A stretch of 64,000 bases of DNA from NCBI GenBank assembly GCA_028023455.1, contig JAQFVV010006354.1:868001-932000 (forward strand), given 5' to 3'. Positions 49,961 to 63,107 of the stretch are shown here, piece after piece. Under the pieces are notes generated by a model that was not told where the DNA came from, did no database searches, and saw only the letters and a list, made by a program, of their open reading frames with translations. The position numbers and the translations under genes are program-made. Positions within the stretch are counted from its first letter, which is position 1, and every line of letters starts with the position of its first letter. The stretch is from Epiperipatus broadwayi (taxonomy: Eukaryota > Onychophora > Udeonychophora > Euonychophora > Peripatidae).

Positions 49961-52539
49961 GCAAATTATTTTTGAATTTCCTGTATTTTAAATGAAACAA
50001 TTAGATATGCTGCGAAATGTATAAATAAAGGAAAAGATACAGAAAATAACAGAATTAAAATTGATATTTGGGAAAAAAACGAAAAAAAAAGAGAAAAAAA
50101 TGGAAAAGTTATATACAGTATATTTAAATGATAAATATATATCAGACAATTGGTAGGATGTAGTCATAATATTGATATTTGAAAAAGATGATAATGAAAA
50201 TAAAAACTTATCAATCTTCTATGAATTCTATATAAAATATTTATCAAGATGATTACAACTTGTCTTCGGCAAACTCTGGATTTCAATGAACCATTCAATG
50301 ACCATATAAATGACAATATAAAGGATAAAATAATCATAAAATGAAACATGGGTAAAATGTTTTTGATACAAATAGCTTAGTAGTATAAAGAAATCGGCAT
50401 ATGTACCTAAAAGGCAGGTTTTAATAGATATGTTTTTTTAGTTATTACTTATAAATCTAAAATTTTGTAAGTTAATAAAAGAGCAATTTAGAGATTTCAG
50501 ATTACTCTGGAAATAGGAAAAAATGTAGCAAATAAAAAAAAAAGCAAAAGAAATACAAGGTTGAAAGAACAAACAGATATTATTGATGATATTAAAAGAA
50601 TTAAGAGAACAAAATAAAGCAAGGGCTGGATATATATATATATATATATATATATCATGATAATAGATGAAAAGTAAAAATCTTAAACTGGACTTGAAAA
50701 GATTTTTAAAGTCATAGAAACAGACCACATATAAAGATGATGGATGGATGAAATGGAAAAATATGCTGCTGTGTTATGAAAAGAGAGGTTTAGGAATCAA
50801 AGAAACTGGATTAAATTTTAAAATACATTTTAAAGAAACGTTGATGATTTTATATAAAAAAGTTGGTGATCCTTTCATTGCTTTTCATGCACTTACAATA
50901 ATACTTTCACATCCGGAAAGCAGAAGAGCTTATCTTTTGGTCTTATGGTTTTGCTATTATGATTTCAGAATATTATAAAGCATACTTTAATAAATTTTGA
51001 ATGAGACCTATACTTCTATAATCTTAATATTAGTTTTATGTAAACTTAATTGGATAATATTTGAAAGAAAAGTAGTATTAATTTCTATTTGTAAATTAAT
51101 GAAATGGTTTATTGTTTCGGAAATCAGAAAAAAATTAGTGCCGAAAATGACTGAGCTGGGCGTGATCTATGAATCTTGAACTTCAAAGTCTGCCACTGCA
51201 CCAAACTTGATCTTAAGATTCTGATCCTCTATCACTATATTAATCCATGTAAAATGCAAGAATAAACTTATCTCAGGATTATTAAGATAACAGTTCCAGA
51301 TCATTGGATAGAAATGGTTATATGATTATAAAATGACTTTTTCTTCATATAGAAACTACATTAAAATTGTTTCATTTTAACACTAATGGTAACCAAAATT
51401 CAAATTGGAGATCTTCTACAAAGTAATCATTAAGCGCAATGTGGATGTTACAATTCTTCAGAAAATTCAACATTTTTGAATAATTAACTCTTTTTTAAGA
51501 TTTCTAAACATAGCGTGTCTACTGTTGCAAATTGCAAATCACTATTTTAAAGCAAACAATTTCTATTAAATATTGCAATAATCATTGGATAAATAATTTG
51601 TTATACAAAAATATTTTGCAAATCTCCCAATACAGCTTTGCTCTATCTACCCATCACTTTCAGATAATTCTGCAATTTCTGAAGTTATATGAGAATTCAT
51701 TCTCATAGTAGTCTTTGATGATATGTGAACGAGAATTAAGCATATTGTCAACTTTTAAAATTATTGATTTAAACATGATTTATTTTACAATACCAAACAA
51801 GAAAGAATACCCCATTTAAAACGATTAGAAATAGAAACAATCCCTGATTTTTTTTCAACAAAACTAGTTGACCAATATCTATTGATAATTTGATGATTAG
51901 ATCATTTTTTCTATATCCAAAATAAAACAACCGCAATTATTCTTGACAATCTTATTTCTATAGTAGAAAGTTATCTTGTAATGAAATGTAATTTTTAAAA
52001 ATGTTAATGGAGTTCCTTGTACTGGATATTTTGAATGGAATATTAAAAGCACCTCTCCAATTCTATTTTGATTATTTTAATATAGTCACAACAACAAATA
52101 AAATGTTCATTTGATAAGGGTATTCCAGGTTGGAATAAATAGTGTTTTATAGTCAATAATTATCATCTGAAGTTCTTGAAGTTTCTGGTAAGCTTATCAA
52201 ATCACAGTCTAATTATAGAAAAGAACAGTATCGAGACTAAAATTTACTAGACTTACTCAAAAGTTTAGGCACTTTTATAATTTGATAATCATTGCTAGTA
52301 AAATATTCAAGCTTCTTATCAGACTTCTAATCCCCAAATTGATAGAAAGAAAACACTTTACTTTAAAGCAACAATGCTTCTCTTTCATAATGTTCTTATA
52401 ATCTAATTCTAATAAAACCCAGTATATATTGATAAACTTTCATTTGCCATTAATATTCTTAATCCAGGAAAATCAACGAGGATCAGATACTATAAAATGT
52501 CAAAGATTTTTAAAAATTAGGATGACTTACATTGGAAAC
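49961..52539. other. AT-rich sequence between two LINE fossils
   Basis: Probably contains unrecognisable remains of LINE sequence. A (TA)n tract lies at 50630-50655. Plus-strand frames at 50748-50978 and 50997-51179 show no family motif and I do not call them. GSDTIKC at about 52476 may be the start of the RT of the next fossil. Confidence 0.45.
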
Positions 52540-53440
52540 ATGGATGTTAAAACTATTACATAATATTATTCACATACTTCCAAAAATTTGGCATAAAGGA
52601 TAAACTATAGCAATCTTAAAACTAAATAAACTTAGCAATGATTACAAACATAAATACTGTTGATATTATTATGTTTTCCCTACAATATATTTAAAAATAT
52701 TACATTAATAAGAATTTTTCTAAGAGCTGCGATCCATTTAGCTAAAGCGCAAGCTGATTTAAGGCCAGAAAAAAACTATTGGATAAATTCTATTTTTAAC
52801 ATCTCACATTGGCAAAAGATTTCAAAGAAAATTAAAAAGAAATGTTACATTTTTTGATCTAATCTTACCTCATAATTTTATTTGGAAATATACCATTCCT
52901 TTGAAAAAGTGTAATAATCTCAAATGAAAAAATATTATTTTCTTGGAAAAAAGTTCTATAATAAAAATGACAACCATAGTAAGTACAAAATTTACAGAAA
53001 AATCTAACATTGAGTTCAGTTAATATATTCATTAGTGATCTTTCAGATACAGAATAAAAAAAAATCTATCTTGATGACATTGATTAACTTCACAAAGAAC
53101 ATCCTTTCCAGAAATAAAAACCACTTTCAATAATTATATAAAAATTTAAAACTTTTTTTAAAATTATGACTTCATTTCTAACCCAACAAAGACAGCAGCA
53201 TGATCACTGAACTTTTTTTCTAAACAATTGAAAACACCGGGTTAGCTCAATTAAACTTTTTGTAACAATAAATTAAAACACAATTTTATCCCATGATATT
53301 TAAAAATAATCTTAGATTATAGTTTTAGATGTGATAATGTGTTGGAATAATTCCACCAACTATCATTAAATGTTGAATGTCTAGAGAAATTTAAAATTTA
53401 TTTTAACTTTTCTAAATATAAATAACAGTTAGTAATAACA
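52540..53440 (+). pseudogene. Jockey-like LINE reverse transcriptase fossil
   Basis: Reading across frames gives LPKIWHKG and ILKLNKLSND (about 52578-52640; family pattern LPK-W and KPNK), then ILLCFPYNIFKN and HLAKAQADLRP (52660-52767; pattern ISLL...YKIFE and LPKAQAGFRP), TFFDLILP (about 52848; motif A region F-D-L), and further on a NPTKTA block (about 53178-53195) matching the NPSKT motif that follows the RT catalytic YADD region. Order and spacing fit the C-terminal two thirds of a Jockey-type RT. The catalytic YADD box itself was not found. Stops and frame changes are abundant. Confidence 0.65.
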
Positions 53441-54475
53441 CCCAAAGACAATCCAGGTTAGTAGATTACACAACCTTTTGAGGGGTATTATTCTCAGCTC
53501 CTTTTCAGGTGTTGCTGTCATTTTGTTTTTGATGTTTCTCAAGTTTCTTTTAATTCTCCAGCATAATTCTGCTGCTTTTTTAGAGGCAATTTTTTGGTGA
53601 CTTCTTTAATGGTTGCCATTATATCTAATAATGAGGTAGTAGATGGTATAATGGACAAGTTTAAATCTTCTCCAAGAACAGATAATGCGATATCTATAAG
53701 GCGTTTAGAAGTAATATTTTGAATTGATGATGTTGATAGATTATTTGTTACATTCCAAACGTTGTGTTAATTTACTACTAACTTGTATTATTTTTGTGTG
53801 TTATTACTAACAGCTTTTTGTGATTGGAAAAGTTTAAATAAGTTTAAAATTTTCTAGAGTTTCAACATTTAATAGTAGATGATGAAAATACTCCAACATA
53901 TTATCACATCCAAAATATCATCATGCCAAATCTTCAAGAAACAATTAGATTGCAGCCTATATTATTTTTATTATTATTATTATCTAAAATTAAGTCTAAA
54001 ATAGCTTCTAAAAATAATCCCATTCGAAAGCTGTCTGGTACTAATTGAAGTCATAACACAATTTTTTATAAACAACTTTCTTATGAAATGGATATTCTAC
54101 TGAATACAGTTGTGTGTTTGATAAAAAAATGCTCAAACAAAACTTTTGAATATTCACTTAAATATCAATATGCAAAATATGATTAATTCTTTTATGGATT
54201 CCTTGTTCTTTTACATATTTCTTTTCAACATCAGAAGAGAAGATTTTTCATAAAAAATATATGAAGAGCTATTAATTAATACAATCATATGAATAACTCA
54301 AGATTTGATTTTGCCTTCTAAATCAAAATGGACATATTATGAGATTGCAAATAAATTTATTATGCAGATCTGACAGTAACAATAACTGGATTCCATTTTT
54401 TTTAGACATTAATAAAATCTCATGAAGAGATTCAATGTACTCATCGGTTTCATAAGTATAAATTGATATATAAAT

Positions 54476-54477
<2 letters not shown>
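53441..54477. other. Interval with one unrecognised open minus-strand segment
   Basis: On the minus strand about 53766-53553 is open for roughly 70 codons, unusual here, and reads as a soluble, charged peptide including SKRLIDIALSVLGEDLNL and KEVTKKLPLKKQQNY before a TGA. It has no ATG near its start, so it may be an exon-like or element-derived fragment; I recognise no family. The rest (53767-54477) is AT-rich without features apart from a short ATT run near 53965. Confidence 0.4.

Positions 54478-54513
<36 letters not shown>
54478..54513. repeat. (TA)n microsatellite at LINE 3' end
   Basis: About 36 bp of TA immediately beyond the stop codon and TGATGA tail of the RTE fragment on the minus strand. 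RTE elements end in short tandem repeats, so the array may have grown from the element's own tail. Confidence 0.85.
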
Positions 54514-54515
<2 letters not shown>

Positions 54516-55028
54516 TCAACCATTATCAATCCACTGCAGGATGAAGGTCTCTCCAAGTTCAATCCATCTTTTTCTATCTTTAGCTTTTCTTCTCTACATC
54601 ACCCCTGCACACTTTCTTATTTTATCCCCCCAGCTCACATGTGGTCTCTTTCGGGGTCTTTTACAATCTTTTGGAATCCAGTTTAAAATTTCAATTGTCC
54701 ATCTGTTGCCATCTCTTCTAACAATATGTCCAGCCCAACTCCACTTCAGTCTTTTAATTTTTTCAATTAGGTCAGTAACACCTGTTTGTTCTCTTACCCA
54801 TACATTGCATTTTCGATTCCTTCTTGTTATTCTCAACATGCATCTCTCCATATTTCTTTGAGTGGTCTGAAGTCTCTGTATTGCTCTTCTATTAAGTGTC
54901 CAAGTCTAAGATCCATAAGTAAGAACTGGCAAAACACATTTATTAAAAACCTTCCTTTTCAAACACATAGGCATATTTCCTTTTAGTATCAAGTTATTTC
55001 TACCAAAAGCACTCCAACCAAGTCTAAT

Positions 55029-55034
<6 letters not shown>
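54516..55034 (-). pseudogene. RTE-type LINE, young 3' end fragment
   Basis: From 55034 leftward on the minus strand: IRLGWSAFGRN, LKRKVFNKCVLPVLTYGS, a single stop at the Glu/Ala position that follows in relatives (54903-54905), TWTLNRRAIQRLQTTQRNM, RLKWSWAGHIVRRDGNRWT, a second stop, KAKDRKRWIELGETFILQWI and the natural stop TGA at 54516-54518. This is the conserved C-terminal ~170 residues downstream of the RT in RTE elements. Only two in-frame stops and no frameshift are seen, so the copy is much younger than that at 29.6 kb. The 5' side is cut off by a (TA)n array. Confidence 0.85.

Positions 55035-55092
<58 letters not shown>
55034..55092. repeat. (TA)n microsatellite
   Basis: About 59 bp of TA separating the RTE fragment from the family E foldback. 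Confidence 0.95.
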
Positions 55093-57069
<1,977 letters not shown>

Positions 57070-58048
57070 TTAATAAATGTTAAATTTAAGTCGGGCATGT
57101 ATGGCTGCATAGATTTGTAAAGTTATATTAGTTTAATTAAGAGAGGGTTAATATTAGGTTATTTGTTTCGTAGTTAAATTGGGTTAATCGGTTGGATATA
57201 TTGGTGTAATTAGTAAATGTAGTATGAAGATCCACTACATGCAGAATCACATTATATGCCACACTTGGGTGAAATAAGCCTATTTCTTATTGACCATTGG
57301 AGACAGACAGTATTCCCTGCTCTGGGAATTACCCCTTTTGCCTATGGAATGGAATCATAAGTTGCCAGAAAGGACTGTAATCCTTTTCTATGGAGTTTTT
57401 TTTATTGTTCTTTTTGCCAGACAGATGTAACATTCCTGTACTGGACCAGAGACAATTTCTTCTCTATAAACATGCTGTTCAGATGTCCATTCCTGACAGT
57501 ATGGTATTGTGCTGTCATATTCATGCTGCATTGGATACATCAATATATCAGATAGACTGGTGTTGGTTTGACTGCGAACTTTGGCCTAAAGTTAAATAAG
57601 GGATAGAATATTTTCTTTTCAAATGCAATCTATGTAGTCTATCCATACTCGACACTTTAATAAAATATTAAACTCATCTGTGCGAACTTCGAAAATAAAA
57701 AGTTAAATTTTAAATTAAAATCTAAAGTAAAGTTATAATGTTTTATAAAAAAAATTAAAGTAAACATACTAAAATAATATTGCTAAATTTCATATATGTT
57801 TAATAAATGTTTGTGTTTTATTACTGGCAGTGGCTTCTTTTATTTTTTTTAATATTAAAAATATATTTTAATAAGTATTAATATTTTATAAATCTCTGTG
57901 TCTCCCTGAGCTAGTGGCATGGGATGATAGTCAGAATAAAACATATATGTAAAATTAAGATCTTAACAGCGCATATCTGCCTAATATATAATTTTTCCAG
58001 GTTCAAATAGCCTAGTGGTGCCCTGTATGGCAGATATGGTAAGACTGC
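57070..58048 (-). mobile_element. Family A repeat, copy 3 (inverted)
   Basis: Reverse complement of about 58076-58995 and, more distantly, of the left half of the copies at 9.2 and 11.8 kb. Shared blocks include the ACTGCCAGTAATTAACACAC motif (here inverted at about 57816-57830), the CACAGATG block, and TATGAAACAAATA. The open frame 57390-57599 is also present in the opposing arm, so it is repeat sequence and not evidence for a gene. Confidence 0.75.
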
Positions 58049-58075
58049 AACTTTCAACATTCCTGACCATTATAA
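58049..58075. repeat. Centre of the family A palindrome
   Basis: GACCATTATAATATATTATA followed by ATGGTCC forms the axis of symmetry between the two ~950-bp arms, leaving essentially no spacer. Confidence 0.75.
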
Positions 58076-60213
58076 TATATTATAATGGTCCAAAAGAAAA
58101 TGGAAGTTTACAGTCTTACCGTATCTTCTGACAGAGCACCACTAGGCTACTTGAACTTAAAAAATTTATAGAGTAGGCAAATACATGCTGTTAAAGATCC
58201 AACTTTTATTTATTATTTTGACCGTTATCCCAAGTCACTAGCTCAGTGGAGATGCAGAGATAATATATATATTTATAACTTGTTTAATTTGTATCTTAAA
58301 TATAAAAAAATAAAAGCCACTGCCAGTAATTAACACACAAAACATTTATTAGTGCACATATATAATCATTTAAAATTTGAGGAATAACATTTATTATCTT
58401 AGATTTTAATATTAACTTTTAATTTAAATTATTATTTTAAAATTTTAAACCATCCACACAGATGAATTTTATATTTATTTTAAGATTGTCGAATATGAAT
58501 AAACTACCTAGATTTGCATTTGAAAAGAAAATATTCTATCCTTAATTTAACCTTAGGCCAAAAGTTCGCAGTCAAACCGGCATCAATCCATCTGATACAT
58601 TGATGTATTCAATGTAGCATGAAAATATGACAGCACAAAGTAACATACTGTCAGGAATGTACATCTGAACAGTATGGTTAGAGAAGACATTGACTCTCAA
58701 CCAAACAGGAATGCTACACCTGTTGGCAAGAAGAACAATAAAAAAAACTCCATAGGAAGGGACTGCATTTTCCATCTTACTATTCCCTTCCATAGGCAAA
58801 AAGGGGTGTGCGGCATATAATGGAGATCCTGCACATAGTGAACCTCATACTACATCTACTAATTACACCAATATATCCAATTTATTTACCTAATTTAACT
58901 ATGAAACAAATAACCCAAGATTACCCTTCCCTAATTAATTAATATAACTTTACAAATCTATATAGCCATTCATGCCCAACTTAAATTTAACATTTATATA
59001 AGTTCACACAGATGGATTTATAAAAGTTTTTTTTTTAATGTTGAGCATAGATCAACTACATAGATTACATGCTCAAAAACGTTTCAAAATAAACATAAAT
59101 GATCAAAATATAAAGTCATTGATGTAATTGCAGAAAGAATTCACAAGAAACCCAATGCATTCCTCATAAGATGCTGCATTGACACCAATAACTAAAAAGA
59201 CATCTGAATAAATACATTTTAGATATTCAACATAAGATATCATTATTTACCGAATGTCTATATATTTTAATCAAATATGAAAACAAAAACATAATTAAAC
59301 GTGAATGAATCTATGCAAGTGTCAATACTCAACTTAAATTTAATGCATTTAAATAATTTATACAAATAAATATTAATAGAAATAAAAAATATAAAAATGG
59401 AAATGATTTTTTTTTTAAACTTAAATGTATAAAATCTAAACATTAATTATCAATTTGAAATTTGAAAGTCAGATAAGAGTTCATTTTAAAATTTAGGTTC
59501 TGAATATTAAAAGCTTGAATGAAAGTTCTTAATTATTTTTAAATTTTATAGTTCATGTCTTACAGAAGGAGAATCACGATTTCTGGTGCCAATTCCCATG
59601 ACATCTCTATTTGAAGTCCAGTCTCTTGTTCTGGAGGAGGCCTAAGCTGGTTCAATCCTGGTATTACAGTCATTTTATTTGAAATAAGTGAGAGAGAGCG
59701 ACAAGTGTGTTTTATTGTTCTTCTCACAAAAATCAAGCTGGAACTCCACTTAATTTCAATATTTTTTCTTTTATAGTACTCCTCTGGATTCATTGAACAT
59801 CGTTTCCTGTTGCAATAATTTCCATTATGGTCTGGGCCTTCATTGCTGCTTCTATATTGGACATCTAATTTATTTTTTATTCTCTTATCTATATCTTTCA
59901 ACTGACCTTTTTTTCTATAAGAGCCCCAAGGACTATTTTGCTTTTCAATTAATTTAAAAAACAATCATTTCCATTTACAAAAATATGTTATCTTTATATC
60001 TTGTACTTTTTAAAAAAAAAGTACGTTCAAATATATTTTTTTTTAAAAAAAGAAAATAATTTTTAAAGTTTTGCATCTGTGCAAATATATATATATATGT
60101 ATACATGTTTAATAACTCTTTAATTTTTTAGCTTTTAGTTTTTATTTACGAACTTAGTTTTTATTTTAATCTTAAATTAATGTAACACCATATTTTACAC
60201 CGTTACAATATAT
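58076..60213 (+). mobile_element. Family A repeat, copy 4 (diverged, longest)
   Basis: Collinear with the copies at 9203 and 11762: AAGCCACTGCCAGTAATTAA at 58314, the CACAGATG block at 58456, the TATGAAACAAATAACC block at 58900, CAGATAAGAGTTC at 59471, TTCATTGCTGCTTC near 59838, and the right-end motif GTAACACC...CCGTTAC at 60180-60207. A second CACAGATGGAT block near 59008 suggests internal duplication. The first ~920 bp pair with copy 3 as a palindrome. A minus-strand open frame lies inside it (59560-59964). Confidence 0.7.
59560..59964 (-). CDS. Unrecognised 134-codon open frame within family A repeat
   Basis: One of the longer open frames in the window, in a strand where stops are otherwise frequent. 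The peptide is charged, with a basic N-terminal half (KGQLKDIDKRIKNK), two Cys near residues 51-56 (CNRKRC) and a Pro-rich stretch (LRPPPEQE) near residues 108-115, and no signal peptide or membrane segment. The equivalent DNA in the copies at 10.4 and 13.0 kb is broken by stops but keeps short matches (NQLR before LL/PP). It may be a relic of the protein that once mobilised family A, or chance. I cannot assign a domain. Confidence 0.3.
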   Translation of the reverse strand: MFFKLIEKQNSPWGSYRKKGQLKDIDKRIKNKLDVQYRSSNEGPDHNGNYCNRKRCSMNPEEYYKRKNIEIKWSSSLIFVRRTIKHTCRSLSLISNKMTVIPGLNQLRPPPEQETGLQIEMSWELAPEIVILLL

Positions 60214-60480
60214 ATGGACAGAATTTAGCTAATGCTTGTCAAATCTATACTATAGCGGCAGAATTGATGAACTTAATAAAGGCGCTGGTAAACTTATCTC
60301 CTCCCAGAAATTTCTAAAGATTCCATTATGGAAATTTATTAATTAATAGTTACCTATCTAAAAATCTGTATGTAAATAAATAAACTTGTTAAATACAACA
60401 GCATATTGCAATTTGTATTGCACTTTTATCAAAATAAAATACACATATTTTTAATCAAAATTACCCCAAATCTAAAATTA
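60214..60480. other. Short spacer between family A copy 4 and Penelope element 2
   Basis: Contains TTTAGCTAATGCTTGTC at about 60226, weakly like the family C leader (AACTTGCTAATGCTTGTA) that also follows family A copy 2. Nothing else recognised. The exact 3' end of the Penelope element may lie here. Confidence 0.45.
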
Positions 60481-60509
60481 AACCAGACCAGAATAAAAAT
60501 AATATTAAA

Positions 60510-60553
60510 ACACAACCTAAGGTTTCACTGCTACAAGCAGACTTCTCAAGTGT
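60510..60553 (-). ncRNA. Hammerhead-ribozyme-like fold in Penelope element 2
   Basis: On the minus strand: stem I strand ACAC (60550-60553), core TTGAGAA (60543-60549), stem II CTGC-TTGTA-GCAG, GAAA (60523-60526), stem III ACC-TTA-GGT (60515-60523), T at 60514, then GTGT (60510-60513) pairing with ACAC. The stem II sequence differs from element 1 (CTGC/GCAG versus TCTA/TAGA) yet still pairs, which supports a selected RNA structure. The core again has U3 and A8 in place of C3 and G8. Confidence 0.45.
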
Positions 60554-60589
60554 AAAGAAATAATAAAAAAACACAACTTATATATACTA

Positions 60590-60935
60590 TTAAAAACTAC
60601 CCACAAATCCATTCACTTCCCATCCACCCTTAATATTAAAAGAACTCTTAAATAAGTTAATTGCTTCAGAATCATAAATTTTCAATAATAAAGACTCTTT
60701 AATTCTTCTTTTGATTTCATTTCTCTCAAAGAAGACAACCTTAGCTTCATCAAAATCAATAGTGTGGCCTGTATCTTTTTCATGGACATACAAAGCAGAA
60801 CTAAGATATCTATTTTTAACTCTACTTTTATGAACCTTTACTCTTTCATTTAAACTCAAACTACTCTGACCTATGTAAACCTTCTTACAAAATAAACAAG
60901 GAATAAAATATACCACACCAGAATAGTCTTTCTAT
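60590..60935 (-). pseudogene. GIY-YIG endonuclease domain of Penelope element 2
   Basis: Starts GVVYFIPCLFCKKVYIGQ, so both halves of the GIY-YIG signature and the CxxC-like Cys pair are present, followed by NERVKVH (catalytic Arg) and RRIKES (catalytic Glu) at the expected spacing, then DSEAINL. About two thirds of residues match the domain in element 1. The domain itself is open from 60935 to 60590; a frameshift near 60916-60930 separates it from the RT frame. In Penelope elements it nicks target DNA. Confidence 0.9.
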
Positions 60936-62042
60936 CAAAACTTCCTTTGTATTATTCAATAAATTATTCAATGTAACACCCCTTTTCCAAGCAATTTTCT
61001 TATTTCCAAACAATTTACTATTTCTACACACAATTTTATAAGAAGACAATTTAAATGGCAAAGATAAAATCATATTTTTCTTTAACCTTTACATCCTTAC
61101 AAATATTACTATTAAATAAAATACTTTTAACAAATTTATCAGAGTATCCAACACTTAAATAATCTTTATAAAATTGATATTTCTGAAACAAAGCTACCCC
61201 CCTAGAATTATTTAATTTAATATTCCTATGACAATAATTCCTTAAAGCAGCTACTTTATGAGATACAGACTGATAGCTATCAGGTTTAATTATAGATCTT
61301 AATTCTTTACTTTTAACTAAATGACTGCACAATAAACAATTAGTTTCTATATTTCTAATCACCAAAAGATCTAAAAATTTTAACTTACCAAAATCTAACC
61401 CCCCTCCTTCTAACACAAATTTTATAGAAGGATCAAAACAATTAAACTCATTTACAAATTCCTTCAATTTACCATTCTCAACAACAAATAAACAATCATC
61501 AACATATCTGACAAATAATTTTACATATAAACAATTCTTTTTAATAATAATTTCCTCTTCCATAAAACTAATATAAACTGAACATACTAAAGGAGAAATA
61601 ATATAACCTATTATCCACCCTTCCTTAATCTCATAAAAATTACCTTTATAAGTAAAATACATAGAATCTTCCAATAACAAAAGCAAATCTTTAATTACCT
61701 TAATTTTATTTTTTGATAAAGAACTTTTCTTAATCAATACAGACAAAAGAACATCAATACTGCTTAACCTATTAACAGACTGATACATATTTTCAATATC
61801 TAAACTTCCAAATACCCAACTACTTTCCATTTTAAAATTATTAATCTTATCAAAAGCCTCAAAAGAAGAAGAAACTGTGTACTGACCAAAATCAACAAAT
61901 TGTTTTAAAAAATTATTCAAGAATCTAGAAATACCTTCTACAACACTACCTGTAAAATCAAAAATAAATCTTAAAGGAAAACCATCTTTATGAGTTTTAA
62001 TATTCACAAACACCTTAGCTGATGTAAAATCATTAGGATAGC
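60936..62042 (-). pseudogene. Penelope-like reverse transcriptase, 5'-truncated
   Basis: The frame 62013-61051 holds the RT core: VNIKTHKDGFPLRFIFDFTG at residues 3-22, motif A GSLDIENMYQSV (Asp72), motif B GWIIGYIISPL (132-142), motif C RYVDD (169-173), motif D FLDLLV (213-218). All catalytic Asp are present. A frameshift near 61060 moves the RT thumb/linker (LPFKLSSYKIVCRNSKLFG) to another frame that runs to about 60940. It lacks the N-terminal DKGG region found in element 1. Motif B shares the unusual GY-I-SPL form with element 1. Confidence 0.9.
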
Positions 62043-63089
62043 TTTATGCTTGTAATGTTTACATATTTTTAAGTAAAAAAGTACTAAGACAATTACTTGA
62101 TTTCAGTTCAATCTAGCTACCAGAAGTCTGAAATAAAACTTGTTGGAGGTTTTATTTCCCTGGATAGTAAAGCTCTTGACATCCTTAAAAATTAATACTA
62201 AACTACATTTGTATAGATTTATCTCAAACAAATTTAGAAATCAGACAAATGATATTCTGCATTCCTTGTTTAATGATTCTAATAGAGTATGCATTAAATC
62301 TATATAAATTTTAATCTCTGTTCATAAAGCTGTTGTTTATATAACCCTGGATATTTTTTGGGAATTTTTGAATGTTATAACTTGTTGTGGATCTTTCTAC
62401 ATGTACTACAAGACAACAAGTAAAGTATAATTTACAAATAAGACTATTCAAGAAATAATATTGTTTATGAATAAAATTTAAAAGGCTAGTTAAATAAGAA
62501 GTTATTTAAAAAGGAATATAATTTAAATTAGAAGAATATAATTGAAAATGGATTAATAATAGCTTTTTAAAAATATAAAAACCTTATTTTATGCTTTATA
62601 AATGTTAGACAAAGAATGGTCATGCTTTTTTGAGAATAAAAATAAGGAACTGTATACATTGAAAATTATGCTATTACTAATCTGTAAATAAATCAATGTT
62701 ATTATTATCCATTTAAAATTGTGTAGATTTCAATTATTTTTGTATGAAACAGTATCAGATCAGAATCCCAAGTCCGTAGTTTATTTTATCCAGAAGAAAT
62801 TTGGCTAGACATTATAAATCAATAGTGATGTATTAGTCTGACTAATTAATGAAATATATGGAGGGCTAACATAAAGGCTAAAATATTATAAAAAAATTGT
62901 GATAAATCATATTAGTAGAGAAACTGATTATATTCTTAAAGCATTTCCTGATGTATTTATTTTACATCCAGATCTTGATGATGATGACCAACTCAACCAT
63001 GAAGAATAGAGTATGTATTTTATATGATTAGGCTTATCTTGCAATTTTTAAAACAGTTATCACATTTAGAGGTGTAATCATATATTATA
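62043..63089. other. AT-rich sequence, no supported gene
   Basis: Nothing recognised beyond the Penelope truncation point. Plus-strand frames near 62730-63010 are interrupted and match no family I know. Confidence 0.6.
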
Positions 63090-63107
63090 TATTATCAATG
63101 CATGCCA

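Larger units (their letters stand above)
60390..62042 (-). mobile_element. Penelope-like element 2, 5'-truncated
   Basis: Minus-strand element related to that at 35.5 kb, with RT, GIY-YIG endonuclease and 3' UTR in the same order. The left (3') boundary is uncertain (60390-60482). The right boundary at about 62042 cuts the coding region within SYPNDFTSAKVF, equivalent to CYPSDFVAPKVF of element 1, so roughly the first third of the protein and the whole 5' end are missing. Two frameshifts break the remaining coding region (near 61050-61073 and 60916-60930). The 5' truncation is typical of incomplete target-primed reverse transcription. Confidence 0.85.

Noticed and set aside
57390-57599. 69-codon open frame, with a similar reading in the opposing arm at 58572-58799
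   Set aside because: Similarity is explained by the inverted repeat itself; no domain and no frame conservation with the copies at 9-13 kb.
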